The notes under the pieces are model-generated. The model was not told the DNA's origin. It made no database searches and worked only from the letters and a program-made list of their open reading frames with translations. A stretch of 64,000 nucleotides of DNA from Aurantiacibacter rhizosphaerae (GTDB lineage Bacteria; Pseudomonadota; Alphaproteobacteria; Sphingomonadales; Sphingomonadaceae), in NCBI RefSeq assembly GCF_009807005.1, contig NZ_WUBR01000002.1:496001-560000 (forward strand), written 5' to 3'. Each line of letters opens with the position of its first letter. Position 1 is the stretch's first letter. Position numbers and translations under genes: made by a program. Positions 28,091-37,853 of the stretch are shown here, piece by piece.

Positions 28091-30634
28091 ATGAAGGTTG
28101 ATCTTACGAATTGCGACAGGGAGGAGATCCATCTGCTGGGCCATGTCCAGACATTTGGCTGTCTCCTCGCGTTTTCTTCCGATTGGCTGATTGTTCACGC
28201 GTCCTGCAACACGGATGAAATTCTTGGCGTAAAGGCCGAGGAGATCATCGGCACGTCCGCGCTCGACGTAATTACCGAAAGCGCGTTGCATGATATTCGC
28301 GGCGCCGTGCAGACGTTGAATGCAATGGATGCCACCGCGCATCTGTTCGATGTCAGGGTGCGCGCCAATGATGATCGGCGCTTCAACATTGCCCTGCACC
28401 GCACCGGTCGCAACACAATTGTCGAGATAGAGCCTGCCCTCTCCCAGGAGAAGCAGAAAGACAGCATGTCGCAAGTGCGCAACATTATCGATCGCCTCAA
28501 CGGCGTCGATGATGTCGACAAGCTGTGCAAGATTGCCGCAAGGTTCGTCGGCCTGCTTACCGGGTTCGACCGCGTCATGGTCTATCGCTTCGCGCCCGAT
28601 CTTTCAGGCCAGGTGATTGCAGAGGCCGCAAACCCCGGCATCGATTCCTTCATGGGGCTGCGCTATCCTGCATCCGATATCCCCAGCCAGGCGCGCGAGC
28701 TTTACAGGCGATCCCTGATCCGCATCATCAGCGATGTGAATGACAAGGTTTCGCCTATCATTCCCGAAGCGAATTCCGAGAATGAAAAGGTGGATCTATC
28801 GCTCAGCACGCTGCGCGCGGTATCCCCCATTCATCTCGAATATCTGCGGAACATGGGGGTAGAGGCCTCCATGTCGATCAGCATAATGGTCAACGGCAAA
28901 TTGTGGGGCCTGTTCGCCTGCCACCATTACAAGCCGCTGGTTCTTGATGCCCGCGTGCGATCGGCTTGCGATCTGTTCGGCCAGATGTTCGGCTATGTGC
29001 TGGCCGCCCTGGAAAACCGCCGCAAGTCCAACGATATGGAGGCCGTTCGCAACCTGCATGATGATCTGATGCGCCATTTCGCGGAAGGGGCAAAGGTCGA
29101 GGACGACGTCGACTTCATCCTCGAAGGCCTGGACGAGATAGTAGATTTCGACGGCGCTGTAAGCTGGATCGACGGGAAGTTCCGCCAGGTTGGCAATACG
29201 CCCACCAAGGATGAGATCATGACGCTGGTCAGGTTCCTCAACACCACCGCCACCAGCCAGGTCTATTCCACCAATTGCCTGCACAAGGTGCACCCGCCGG
29301 CAGAGGATTATATCGCCCGCGGCGCCGGCCTGCTGGCCCTGCCGGTTTCGCGCAAGCCGCGCGATTACATCATGCTGTTCCGCGGCGAAGTTGCCAAAAC
29401 CGTCACTTGGGCCGGCAATCCAGAGAAAGCCATCGAATACGGGCCCAATGGCGCCCGCCTTACCCCGCGCAAGAGCTTCGCGAGCTGGAAAGAGACCGTT
29501 TACGGCCAGTCGGAGGACTGGACCGCGAAGGAAAAGGAGATCGCCGAACGCATCCGCGTCACCTTGCTGGAGGTGGTGCTGTTAATGAGCGATGCCGCCA
29601 ATGCGGAACGCACGCGTGCGCAGGAGAAGCAGGAACTGCTGATTGCAGAACTCAACCACCGCGTTCGCAACATCCTTAACCTGATCCGCGGTCTGGTGGA
29701 GCAGAGCAAGACGGATGCCGTGAGCGTCGATGAGTTCACCACCAATGTCTCCGATCGCATTCAGGCGCTGGCGCGCGCGCATGACCAGATCACGCGCGGG
29801 AACTGGAGCGCGGCTTCCTTGCGCGAGTTGATCCGTACCGAAGTCACCGCATATCTTGGGCCGAAGTGCGATCGCGTGCAGTTCAGTGGCTGCGATGCCA
29901 TCGTGCTGCCGGAAACCTATTCCACGCTGGCGCTCGTCATCCATGAACTGGCGTCGAATTCCGCAAAATACGGAGCGTTGGCCGATAGCCGCGGCAAGAT
30001 TGACGTCACGCTGACCCGTGAAGACGATGATGCCCTCACCCTCACCTGGGTGGAATCCGATGGTCCGACCGTAAAGCCGCCCACCCGGCGCGGCTTCGGA
30101 TCAACCGTGATCGAACGCTCCATCCCGTTCGAACTGGGTGGAGAGGCCGAGATTTCCTTCCCCATGTCGGGTGTACGCGCTCGGCTGATGATCCCCGAAG
30201 CCCATATCGAGGATTTCGTCGAGCAGGAGCAGAGCGAGCCCGAGAAGGTCGGCACCCCGGTGCCCGCAAAAACCAGTTCCTCCCAATTGAGTGGCACGGT
30301 TCTGCTGGTGGAAGACAACATGATCATCGCCATGGATAGCGAGAAAATGTTGGAGGACTTGGGGGCGCAAAAAGTCTGTACCGCCTCCAGCGTTGCAGAA
30401 GCCATGCGGATCATCGAGGAGGAGGACATTTCGATGGCCCTGCTAGACCTCAACCTTGGCGTGGATAACAGCCTGCCTGTGGCCCGGACTTTGAAGGAAA
30501 AGGGCATCCCCTTTGCCTTTGCCACCGGCTATGGTGACAGCGCGCAGTTGCTGGAAGATTTTTCGGAATATCCGGTGCTTACCAAGCCCTATGAAAAGGC
30601 ACTGTTGGGAAGCACGATGGCGGGTTTGCTGTAA
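28091..30634 (+). CDS. bphP: Bacteriophytochrome HWE-type histidine kinase with C-terminal receiver
   Basis: The 847-residue sensor has PAS (to about 120), GAF (about 140-310), PHY (about 320-500), an HWE kinase and a receiver domain. Cys8 lies before EEIHLLGH in the place of the biliverdin-attachment Cys. GAF motifs RYPASDIPSQARELY, SPIHLEYLRNMGVEASMS and LWGLFACHHY are intact, as is the PHY tongue TPRKSFASWKE. The phospho-His is His523 in LNHRVRN. HELASNSAKYGAL and the WVE at 653-655 define the HWE family. The receiver (735-847) has phospho-acceptor Asp786 in LLDLNLG. It should sense red/far-red light. No partner response regulator lies nearby, so the fused receiver is the probable first target. 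Confidence 0.95.
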   Translation: MKVDLTNCDREEIHLLGHVQTFGCLLAFSSDWLIVHASCNTDEILGVKAEEIIGTSALDVITESALHDIRGAVQTLNAMDATAHLFDVRVRANDDRRFNIALHRTGRNTIVEIEPALSQEKQKDSMSQVRNIIDRLNGVDDVDKLCKIAARFVGLLTGFDRVMVYRFAPDLSGQVIAEAANPGIDSFMGLRYPASDIPSQARELYRRSLIRIISDVNDKVSPIIPEANSENEKVDLSLSTLRAVSPIHLEYLRNMGVEASMSISIMVNGKLWGLFACHHYKPLVLDARVRSACDLFGQMFGYVLAALENRRKSNDMEAVRNLHDDLMRHFAEGAKVEDDVDFILEGLDEIVDFDGAVSWIDGKFRQVGNTPTKDEIMTLVRFLNTTATSQVYSTNCLHKVHPPAEDYIARGAGLLALPVSRKPRDYIMLFRGEVAKTVTWAGNPEKAIEYGPNGARLTPRKSFASWKETVYGQSEDWTAKEKEIAERIRVTLLEVVLLMSDAANAERTRAQEKQELLIAELNHRVRNILNLIRGLVEQSKTDAVSVDEFTTNVSDRIQALARAHDQITRGNWSAASLRELIRTEVTAYLGPKCDRVQFSGCDAIVLPETYSTLALVIHELASNSAKYGALADSRGKIDVTLTREDDDALTLTWVESDGPTVKPPTRRGFGSTVIERSIPFELGGEAEISFPMSGVRARLMIPEAHIEDFVEQEQSEPEKVGTPVPAKTSSSQLSGTVLLVEDNMIIAMDSEKMLEDLGAQKVCTASSVAEAMRIIEEEDISMALLDLNLGVDNSLPVARTLKEKGIPFAFATGYGDSAQLLEDFSEYPVLTKPYEKALLGSTMAGLL

Positions 30635-30668
30635 CGGCCCTTAGCTATGACGGAGGGGAGTAGCGGCG

Positions 30669-32486
30669 CTACTCCTCCCCCATCCGCAGCGCTGCAATGA
30701 AGGCTTCCTGCGGAATGCTCACATTGCCGTACTCGCGCATCCGGGCCTTGCCCTTCTTCTGCTTGTCCAGCAGCTTCTTCTTGCGCGAAATGTCGCCGCC
30801 ATAACACTTGGCCGTCACGTCCTTACGCAGGGCAGCGATGGTTTCGCGGGCGATGATCTTGCCGCCGATGGCGGCTTGGATCGGGATCTTGAACAGGTGG
30901 CGCGGGATCAGGTCCTTCAGGCGTTCGCACATGCCGCGTCCGCGCTCTTCGGCAACGGAGCGGTGGACGATCAGCGACAGCGCGTCCACGGCCTCCGCAT
31001 TCACCATGATGTTCATCTTCACGAGGTCGCCCTCGCGATTGCCGATCTGTTCGTAATCGAAGCTGGCATAACCGCGGCTGATTGATTTCAGGCGATCGTA
31101 GAAATCGAACACCACTTCGTTGAGCGGCAATTCGTATGTCACCTGTGCGCGTCCGCCGACATAGGTGAGATTGGTCTGAATACCGCGGCGATCTTGGCAC
31201 AGTTTCAGGATGGAGCCGAGATGCTCGTCCGGCGTGTAGATGGTGGCCTTGATCCATGGCTCCTCGATCATCTCGATCCGGTTCACGTCCGGCCAGTCTG
31301 CCGGGTTGTGAATGTCGATGACCTGTGCGTCCTCATTCTTGGTGTGGCCAAGGTGGACGCGGTACACCACGGATGGCGCGGTGGTAATCAGGTCAAGGTC
31401 GTATTCGCGGCTCAGCCGTTCCTGGATGATTTCCAGATGCAGCAGGCCGAGGAAGCCGGCACGGAAGCCAAAGCCCAGCGCGGCGGAGGATTCCATCTCG
31501 TAGCTGAAGCTTGCATCGTTCAGGCGCAGCTTGCCGATGCTCTCACGCAGCTTCTCGAAATCGGCGGCGTCCACGGGGAAAAGGCCGCAGAACACCACCG
31601 GCTGCACTTCCTTGTAGCCCGGCAGCGCCTTGGTGGAACCGCCCTTCACCGTGGTGATGGTGTCACCCACGCGGGCCTGCTCAACTTCCTTGATCTGTGC
31701 GGTGATGAAGCCGATTTCGCCGGGGCCGATTTCCGGCAGATCGGTGCGCTTGGGGCTGAAGCAGCCCACGCGGTCCACCAGATGCTCAGTGCCGCCCTGC
31801 ATGAATTTGACGTTGAGGCCCTTTTTCAGCACCCCGTCCATTACCCGCACCAGGATGACGACGCCGAGATACGGATCATACCAGCTATCCACCAGCATGG
31901 CCTTCAGCGGCGCATCACGATCGCCAGTTGGGGCGGGAATGCGGGCGACAAGGGCTTCCAGCACCTCCTCGATACCGATGCCGGACTTGGCGCTGGTGAG
32001 CACAGCGTCGCTGGCGTCCAGGCCGATAATGTCCTCGATCTCGGCCTTTACCTTTTCCGGTTCTGCGGCGGGCAGATCGATCTTGTTGATGACGCACACG
32101 ATTTCGTGATCGTGCTCAATCGACTGATAGACATTGGCCAGCGTCTGCGCTTCCACGCCCTGCGCCGCGTCCACCACCAGCAGCGCGCCCTCGCACGCGG
32201 CAAGGCTGCGGCTGACTTCGTAGGCGAAGTCGACGTGGCCCGGCGTGTCCATCAGGTTGAGCTCGTAAGTCTCACCATCCTTCGCGGTGTAATTCAGGCG
32301 CACGGTCTGCGCCTTGATGGTGATGCCGCGCTCTTTCTCGATATCCATATTGTCGAGCACCTGCTCAGACATCTCGCGTTCGGTCAGGCCGCCGCAATGC
32401 TGGATCAGGCGATCCGCCAGCGTGGATTTGCCGTGATCGATGTGGGCGATGATGGAGAAATTGCGGATGCGCGACAATTCGGTCAT
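30669..32486 (-). CDS. lepA: Elongation factor 4 (back-translocating GTPase)
   Basis: The 605-residue protein has the GTPase motifs AHIDHGKST (G1), [10 protein letters not shown] (G2), DTPGHVDF (G3) and NKIDLP (G4). EF-G-like domains and the LepA-specific C-terminal domain follow, ending with a Lys-rich stretch ([18 protein letters not shown]) that binds RNA. Length is normal. The 34-base spacer to the bphP stop is a convergent junction. Confidence 0.98.
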   Translation of the reverse strand: MTELSRIRNFSIIAHIDHGKSTLADRLIQHCGGLTEREMSEQVLDNMDIEKERGITIKAQTVRLNYTAKDGETYELNLMDTPGHVDFAYEVSRSLAACEGALLVVDAAQGVEAQTLANVYQSIEHDHEIVCVINKIDLPAAEPEKVKAEIEDIIGLDASDAVLTSAKSGIGIEEVLEALVARIPAPTGDRDAPLKAMLVDSWYDPYLGVVILVRVMDGVLKKGLNVKFMQGGTEHLVDRVGCFSPKRTDLPEIGPGEIGFITAQIKEVEQARVGDTITTVKGGSTKALPGYKEVQPVVFCGLFPVDAADFEKLRESIGKLRLNDASFSYEMESSAALGFGFRAGFLGLLHLEIIQERLSREYDLDLITTAPSVVYRVHLGHTKNEDAQVIDIHNPADWPDVNRIEMIEEPWIKATIYTPDEHLGSILKLCQDRRGIQTNLTYVGGRAQVTYELPLNEVVFDFYDRLKSISRGYASFDYEQIGNREGDLVKMNIMVNAEAVDALSLIVHRSVAEERGRGMCERLKDLIPRHLFKIPIQAAIGGKIIARETIAALRKDVTAKCYGGDISRKKKLLDKQKKGKARMREYGNVSIPQEAFIAALRMGEE

Positions 32487-32534
32487 GGCGGGCCTTTAGC
32501 GGGGCGCTGATGAACTGTCAGCCGGAATATGCGC

Positions 32535-34778
32535 CTAGCCTGCGCGAGAGGCACTACCGCCCAGATCAAGCTGCATGAACCGCGGGCGCGTGCGGGACGC
32601 ATCCCCGCCGCTGCCAGCCGTCACCGCGGCAAGGTGATGCCCGCTTTGCAGGGCCTGCAACGGCATGCCGACATTGGCGAGCATATAGGGTGAAACGCGG
32701 TGCCGGGTACAAAGGCCCCCCGCCCCGTCCGACACCAGCGGCGTTTCGAACTCCAGGCCCTGCGTCGCGTCCTGCGAACGGCGAACCTTACAGACCACGA
32801 TCTGCCCTTCGCCAAGGTCAATCACGAGATCGGTGCCGATGGGGACATCCACCAGCCCCTCTATACGCGCGCCGGTGCGGGAAAGATCGCGCAGCATGGC
32901 GACATAGTGATGATCTTCATGCACGACCCCGATGCGGCGGAACAGCGTGCGGCGCTGCGCACGATGCTTTGCCGGGCCAACGGGTTCATACCGCAATTCG
33001 CCCGATTCCAGCTTTTCCAGCACATCCTTTTGCGAAACCGCGCGAGAAAAGATGAAGCCCTGCACCGTGTCCACATCAAGCGATGCTACGGTCTTCAGCT
33101 CGTCCATGGCTTCCACGCCCTCGGCAACGGTCGTCATGTCCATGGCCCGCGCCAGGCTGGCGATGGCACGGATGATGGCGCGGCCCGATTTGCCATCCTC
33201 CGCGCATCCGCGCACGAAGCTTTGATCGATCTTGATCTTGTCGAACGGCGAATCCCGCAGGTAGGAGAGCGATGAATAGCCGGTGCCGAAGTCATCCAGC
33301 GCCAGCTTCACGCCCAACTTTTTGAGCTTGGTAAACATGGCCTGGGCACTGCCGACATCGCCCATGAAGACACTTTCCGTAATCTCCAGCTCCAGCCGCG
33401 ATGGCTGCAAACCGGAAACTTTCAGGGCCTTGGAAACGATATCGGGCAGATCCTCATTCATGAACTGCCTTGCAGAGACGTTCACCGCGATCGGCAGATC
33501 GCCCGGCCAGCTTGCCGCATCACAGCAAGACTGCGTCAGCGCCCAGCCGCCGATCTGATCGATCATGTTGCTGTCTTCAGCGATGGGGATGAAAACCGCT
33601 GGCGAGATCGGCCCCTGTTCGGGGTGCTCCCAACGCATCAAGGCCTCAAACCCGCAAACCGAGTGCCCCTGCGCATCCACCTGCGGCTGATACCGCATTT
33701 CCAGTTCTTCCCGCGCGATGGCGTCTCGCAGGTCTTCCTCGATCTCCCTTCGATCCTCCGCATTTTCCTTCAGATCGTTGGAATAAAAGCGAAACTGACC
33801 GCGCCCACCGCCCTTGGCAGCATATAGGGCAAGGTCGGCAGCCTTCACCAGTTCGGAGGATTCGATCCCGTCGTAGGGAGCAACGGCAATGCCGACAGAG
33901 GTGCCGATGGTGGCCCGCCTGCCTTCGATGGAATAGGGCTGCGAAATCATCTGGATGATGCGATTGGCACTGTCACCCAGCTTTCCGCGATCATCCAGAT
34001 CGGGAACGATCAGCTGAAACTCGTCACCGCCAATCCGGCCGATCTCCGCCCCGGCGGGTGCCACGCGCTGCAAACGCTGGCTGACCTGGCGCAGCAATTC
34101 GTCGCCCGCAGGATGGCCCAGCGTATCATTCACGTGCTTGAACCGATCGAGATCGAGCATGATGATCGCGCAGCTGCGCTTTTCGATCTTGTAGGCGGTG
34201 AGTGCCGCCGTCAGCCGCTGGGTCATGCGGTGACGGTTGGAAAGGCCTGTCAGCGCATCGAAGGCGGCCATGCGCGATGTCTTGCGCTTTTCCTCGTAAG
34301 TGGCGGTGATATCCTTCACCGTCCCGCGATAGCCCTTGAAATTGCGCTTCTTGTCAAACTGCGGGCGGCCCGTCAGCAGCCACCATTTGCAGGAGCTCTT
34401 GTTGCCATCCTCGCCATTGATGGACACTACCAGCTCAGAGAAATTCGATCGCGAACTGAGCAGATAGGACATGGGCTTTGTTTCGCCGTGGTGCTCTTCC
34501 TCGCTCACAGTCTGCATCAGCTTGGCAACTGGCGTTCCGATGATGACGCGGCCTGCGTCGAACTGCGCCATTGCCTTGGTAGAAAGGTAGGTGAGACGGC
34601 AGTCAGCACCGGTAGCCCAGAACCACGCAAGGTCGCTGGCCTCGAAACTGTCGAGCATCTCAAGGCGCTCTTTATCGCTGGCAACGGCGATGTTGGCGGT
34701 CGCAGCCTCGGCATCGGGAACGGAAATGGGGTCGGCGCCATTGCCGCCAAAACCCTTCCAGATACCGCGAACACCCAT
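32535..34778 (-). CDS. PAS-GGDEF-EAL-PilZ cyclic-di-GMP protein
   Basis: The 747-residue protein has a PAS domain (about 45-165), GGDEF (about 172-335), EAL (about 345-595) and a C-terminal PilZ domain (about 605-682). The synthase signature is intact (GRIGGDEF, residues 250-254) but no RxxD inhibitory site is seen just upstream. The phosphodiesterase residues are also intact: FEAL, NVS, ELEITES, DDFGTG, KIKID and AEGVE. PilZ shows R610-TLF-R614 and DLSRTG. It could make, break and bind c-di-GMP. No membrane segment is present. A paralogue lies 130 bases upstream. Confidence 0.92.
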   Translation of the reverse strand: MGVRGIWKGFGGNGADPISVPDAEAATANIAVASDKERLEMLDSFEASDLAWFWATGADCRLTYLSTKAMAQFDAGRVIIGTPVAKLMQTVSEEEHHGETKPMSYLLSSRSNFSELVVSINGEDGNKSSCKWWLLTGRPQFDKKRNFKGYRGTVKDITATYEEKRKTSRMAAFDALTGLSNRHRMTQRLTAALTAYKIEKRSCAIIMLDLDRFKHVNDTLGHPAGDELLRQVSQRLQRVAPAGAEIGRIGGDEFQLIVPDLDDRGKLGDSANRIIQMISQPYSIEGRRATIGTSVGIAVAPYDGIESSELVKAADLALYAAKGGGRGQFRFYSNDLKENAEDRREIEEDLRDAIAREELEMRYQPQVDAQGHSVCGFEALMRWEHPEQGPISPAVFIPIAEDSNMIDQIGGWALTQSCCDAASWPGDLPIAVNVSARQFMNEDLPDIVSKALKVSGLQPSRLELEITESVFMGDVGSAQAMFTKLKKLGVKLALDDFGTGYSSLSYLRDSPFDKIKIDQSFVRGCAEDGKSGRAIIRAIASLARAMDMTTVAEGVEAMDELKTVASLDVDTVQGFIFSRAVSQKDVLEKLESGELRYEPVGPAKHRAQRRTLFRRIGVVHEDHHYVAMLRDLSRTGARIEGLVDVPIGTDLVIDLGEGQIVVCKVRRSQDATQGLEFETPLVSDGAGGLCTRHRVSPYMLANVGMPLQALQSGHHLAAVTAGSGGDASRTRPRFMQLDLGGSASRAG

Positions 34779-34908
34779 GCCATCACTTCTCCATCATCCA
34801 TGCAAAATCAGCATGGGAGGCGCGCAAATGCGCCATTTTTTCATCGAAATTGTCGTAAACAGTCTGCGTTACCAAACAGCTAAGACTGCACTGTTCTGTA
34901 AGGATAAA

Positions 34909-37692
34909 TCAGCCGACTTTTTGCATTTCTGCCGGGTCCAGCGGTTTTGGCGCCACCCCCTCGATAGCAACGATCCTGCCTGACGCATCGCGTTCAAGCG
35001 GCTCGATGAACTCCACGCCGATGCGGTCTGCCTCGCTCCATCTGGTGGTGCAGGTGACGGTGCGACTGTAGGAAATCTGCACGTCGAAAACCGTGCCAAC
35101 CGGCACATTCCACAACCCCTCGATCATCGCCCCGGTGGTGGAAATATTGCGAATGGTGCCGTTGTAGAGGTGTCCGTTGTGATCCAGCATCACCTTGCGC
35201 AGCATCTTCTGGCGCGGCGCGCGGCTGCAACGCGGGCCGCGTGCCACCGCTTCCAGACCCGCGGCAATGCGCGCATCGGCCTGCCGAACATCCATCGGAC
35301 GCTCGTAAATATAGCCCTGCACATGGCTGCAACCGTGTTTGCGCACCAGGTCCAGCTCATCCATCGTCTCCACGCCCTCTGCCGTGGTTTCCATGCCCAG
35401 CGATTGGGCCAGGCTGGTGATAGAGGCGATGATGGCGGCATTGCGGCTCCCAGCCTCGGTAATGCCGCGCACGAAGCTCTTGTCGATCTTGATCTTGTCG
35501 AACGGCGCCTTCTTCAGATAGCCCAGCGAGGAATAGCCGGTGCCGAAATCGTCCAGCGCCATGCGCACGCCCAGCTTCTTCAGCGCGGCGAACATGGCTT
35601 CCGTACCAGCGCTATCCTGCAGGAAGACCGTTTCCGTGATCTCCAGCTCCAGCTGCGACGGCGCAATACCCGCATGCCCGATGGCATTGGCCACGATGCT
35701 GGGCAGGTTCGGATTGGCGAATTGCAGGGGTGACACGTTGACCGCCATCAGAATGTCACCCGGCCATGACGCCAGCTGCTCGCACGCCTGACGCAAGGCC
35801 CACTCGCCCAATTGCTGAATCATGCCGGTGTCTTCCGCGGTTTCGATGAAGCGGTGCGGCGAAATCCAGCCCTTGACCGGGTGATGCCAGCGCATCAGCG
35901 CCTCGAAACCGGTGATCCGCTGCGTTTCGACTGCCACGATAGGCTGGTAGAACATCTCCAACTCGCCCTTGGCCAAGGCATCGCGCAAATCCTCTTCCAT
36001 GGCAGACCGCGCTTCTGCGTCGGCATGCAGATCCTGCGAATAGAAATGATAACGCCCGCGCCCGCCATCCTTCGCGGCATATAGCGCGAGGTCGGCATTG
36101 CGGATCAGTTCTTCGCTGGTGTCGCCATCATCCGGAGATATGGCGATACCTGAAGACGCCCCGATCACCACGCGCTGCCCATCGATGGAATAGGGCTGCG
36201 ACAAGGAGTTGATGATGTCACGGCCCAGCCCGGCCAGCGTCTCACGGTCGACCCGGGTCGGGATGATGACCTTGAATTCGTCCCCGCCAAGCCTGCCAAC
36301 CTGCCCCATTTTGCCAACCGCGCGTTCCAGCCGCTGCGCCACCTGTTTCAACAGCGCGTCACCTGCCGGATGGCCCATGGTATCGTTGACCTGCTTGAAC
36401 CGGTCGAGATCCAGCAGGAATATCGCGCAGTTGCGGTTCAACAATTGCGGCGCCGCCAGGATTTTCTCCAGCGACTGACTCATCTCGTATCGGTTGGCGA
36501 GCCCGGTCAGCGAATCATATCGGGCCAGGCGCGTGGCGTTTTCCTGGCTGCGCTTGCGTTCCGTCAGATCGGTGCCGGACCCGCGGAAACCGATGAAATT
36601 ATCGAGGTGATCATACAGCGGGCGGCCGGAGACGGACCACCAGCGCTCCTCGTCCGCGATGGCCGCCTTCACCGAAAGCTCGCTGAAGGAAGACCGTGCC
36701 GAAAGGTGGAACAGCAGCGTGCGCTCTCCCTCCTCGCCCGTGTCGGAAAGATCGAAAAGACGGGTCAGCGGCTGCCCCAGCAGCCGTCCGGGCTCTACCT
36801 GCAAGGCCTGCGCAACAGGCGGCGAGATATAGGTGAGGAGCGACCTTCGATCGATTTCCCAGAACCAGCCCTGCCCTGTTTCCTCATAATCGGTGAGAAT
36901 ATCCTGTGCGCGGGTGGCGACCCGTTCCTGCGCGCGCTTGTACTCGGTTTCCAGCGCTTGCTGTTCCATCTGTTCGCGCGTCACCATCACCGCGATGCCC
37001 AGCCCAGCCAGCACTGCCAGCGCGCCAATCAGCGAACCGAAAGCCACCACTGCGGCGGACCAGATGGCAAGCTGCGCGGCGAAAATCATGGCGGCGTTCC
37101 GGCGCAGGTAAACCACCACGATGGAACTGACGCCCAGCATGGAAGCAACCGTCACATCCCAGGCGATGCTGCCTTCCATCGTCCAGCGAATCATGCCGAA
37201 CCCGAACATGAACAAGGGTGCCACCACCACCAGGCCAGCGCCCGCAGCCATGACTTTCAGGCTGCGGCCTGCAACCGCTTTCCAAACATATCGCACGGGC
37301 AATACGCCCAGCACCGACAGCACCAAAGCAATGGCCGGCCAGATGCTCGGCAGCGATTCGGCGGCATTGGCGGCTGCCAGCACGCCGCCAATCAGGGCCA
37401 TCACCAGAAATGGCCAGGATCGGGGAAACAGCTCTTTTTCGATCAGGGCGTTGAGCGAAGGCTTTGCCTGGCGGCTGCGCAAGTTTTCACGCCGCTCGGC
37501 CTTGCGACGGTCCACTGCGGACTGCCCCGGATCTGCAGGCGGTTCGGCCTGCTGCTTCGCGGCTTTCGCGACAGGTTCTGGACCCGGACTTTCCGGCACC
37601 GGCCTGCGGGGCGCAGGCACAGGGGATTGCTGCTGCGTTGATGCAGTCGCTCTCCTTAACCTTTCAAGGGCCTTGCCTGCAGATTGGTCCAT
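34909..37692 (-). CDS. Membrane PAS-GGDEF-EAL-PilZ cyclic-di-GMP protein
   Basis: The 927-residue protein has a Pro/Ala-rich cytoplasmic N-terminus (to about 90), six or so membrane helices (about 92-238), a short helix, PAS (about 262-380), GGDEF (about 390-555, RLGGDEF at 469-473), EAL (about 560-810) and PilZ (about 826-900). EAL catalytic residues are present (FEALMRW, NVSPLQF, ELEITET, DDFGTGY, KIKIDKS, AEGVE). In PilZ the first motif is imperfect (R827-QKML-R832), while NISTTG is intact. ATG 37692 follows from the domain layout; an upstream TTG would add six residues. It is the closest relative of the downstream gene, sharing domain order. Confidence 0.92.
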   Translation of the reverse strand: MDQSAGKALERLRRATASTQQQSPVPAPRRPVPESPGPEPVAKAAKQQAEPPADPGQSAVDRRKAERRENLRSRQAKPSLNALIEKELFPRSWPFLVMALIGGVLAAANAAESLPSIWPAIALVLSVLGVLPVRYVWKAVAGRSLKVMAAGAGLVVVAPLFMFGFGMIRWTMEGSIAWDVTVASMLGVSSIVVVYLRRNAAMIFAAQLAIWSAAVVAFGSLIGALAVLAGLGIAVMVTREQMEQQALETEYKRAQERVATRAQDILTDYEETGQGWFWEIDRRSLLTYISPPVAQALQVEPGRLLGQPLTRLFDLSDTGEEGERTLLFHLSARSSFSELSVKAAIADEERWWSVSGRPLYDHLDNFIGFRGSGTDLTERKRSQENATRLARYDSLTGLANRYEMSQSLEKILAAPQLLNRNCAIFLLDLDRFKQVNDTMGHPAGDALLKQVAQRLERAVGKMGQVGRLGGDEFKVIIPTRVDRETLAGLGRDIINSLSQPYSIDGQRVVIGASSGIAISPDDGDTSEELIRNADLALYAAKDGGRGRYHFYSQDLHADAEARSAMEEDLRDALAKGELEMFYQPIVAVETQRITGFEALMRWHHPVKGWISPHRFIETAEDTGMIQQLGEWALRQACEQLASWPGDILMAVNVSPLQFANPNLPSIVANAIGHAGIAPSQLELEITETVFLQDSAGTEAMFAALKKLGVRMALDDFGTGYSSLGYLKKAPFDKIKIDKSFVRGITEAGSRNAAIIASITSLAQSLGMETTAEGVETMDELDLVRKHGCSHVQGYIYERPMDVRQADARIAAGLEAVARGPRCSRAPRQKMLRKVMLDHNGHLYNGTIRNISTTGAMIEGLWNVPVGTVFDVQISYSRTVTCTTRWSEADRIGVEFIEPLERDASGRIVAIEGVAPKPLDPAEMQKVG

Positions 37693-37853
37693 CGAGGCCC
37701 CATGCCCCAAATGCCTTTGAAGAACGGTTAACTCGCGCCGTTGAATTGTTTGAATGTTTTTCGTCGGGTATGAAGGGGAAAGGCGCGTTGCCGGATGTGG
37801 TTAATCCGCTAAACTCCGGCTCTGGTGCGCCACTCGATCGAAAGATGCTCTGG

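Noticed and set aside
31194-32510. Plus-strand frame of 438 codons opposite lepA
   Set aside because: The His/Gln-rich translation has no family likeness and mirrors the codon bias of lepA.
36370-37641. Plus-strand frame opposite the membrane GGDEF-EAL gene
   Set aside because: No motif, and the minus-strand product has full domain structure.
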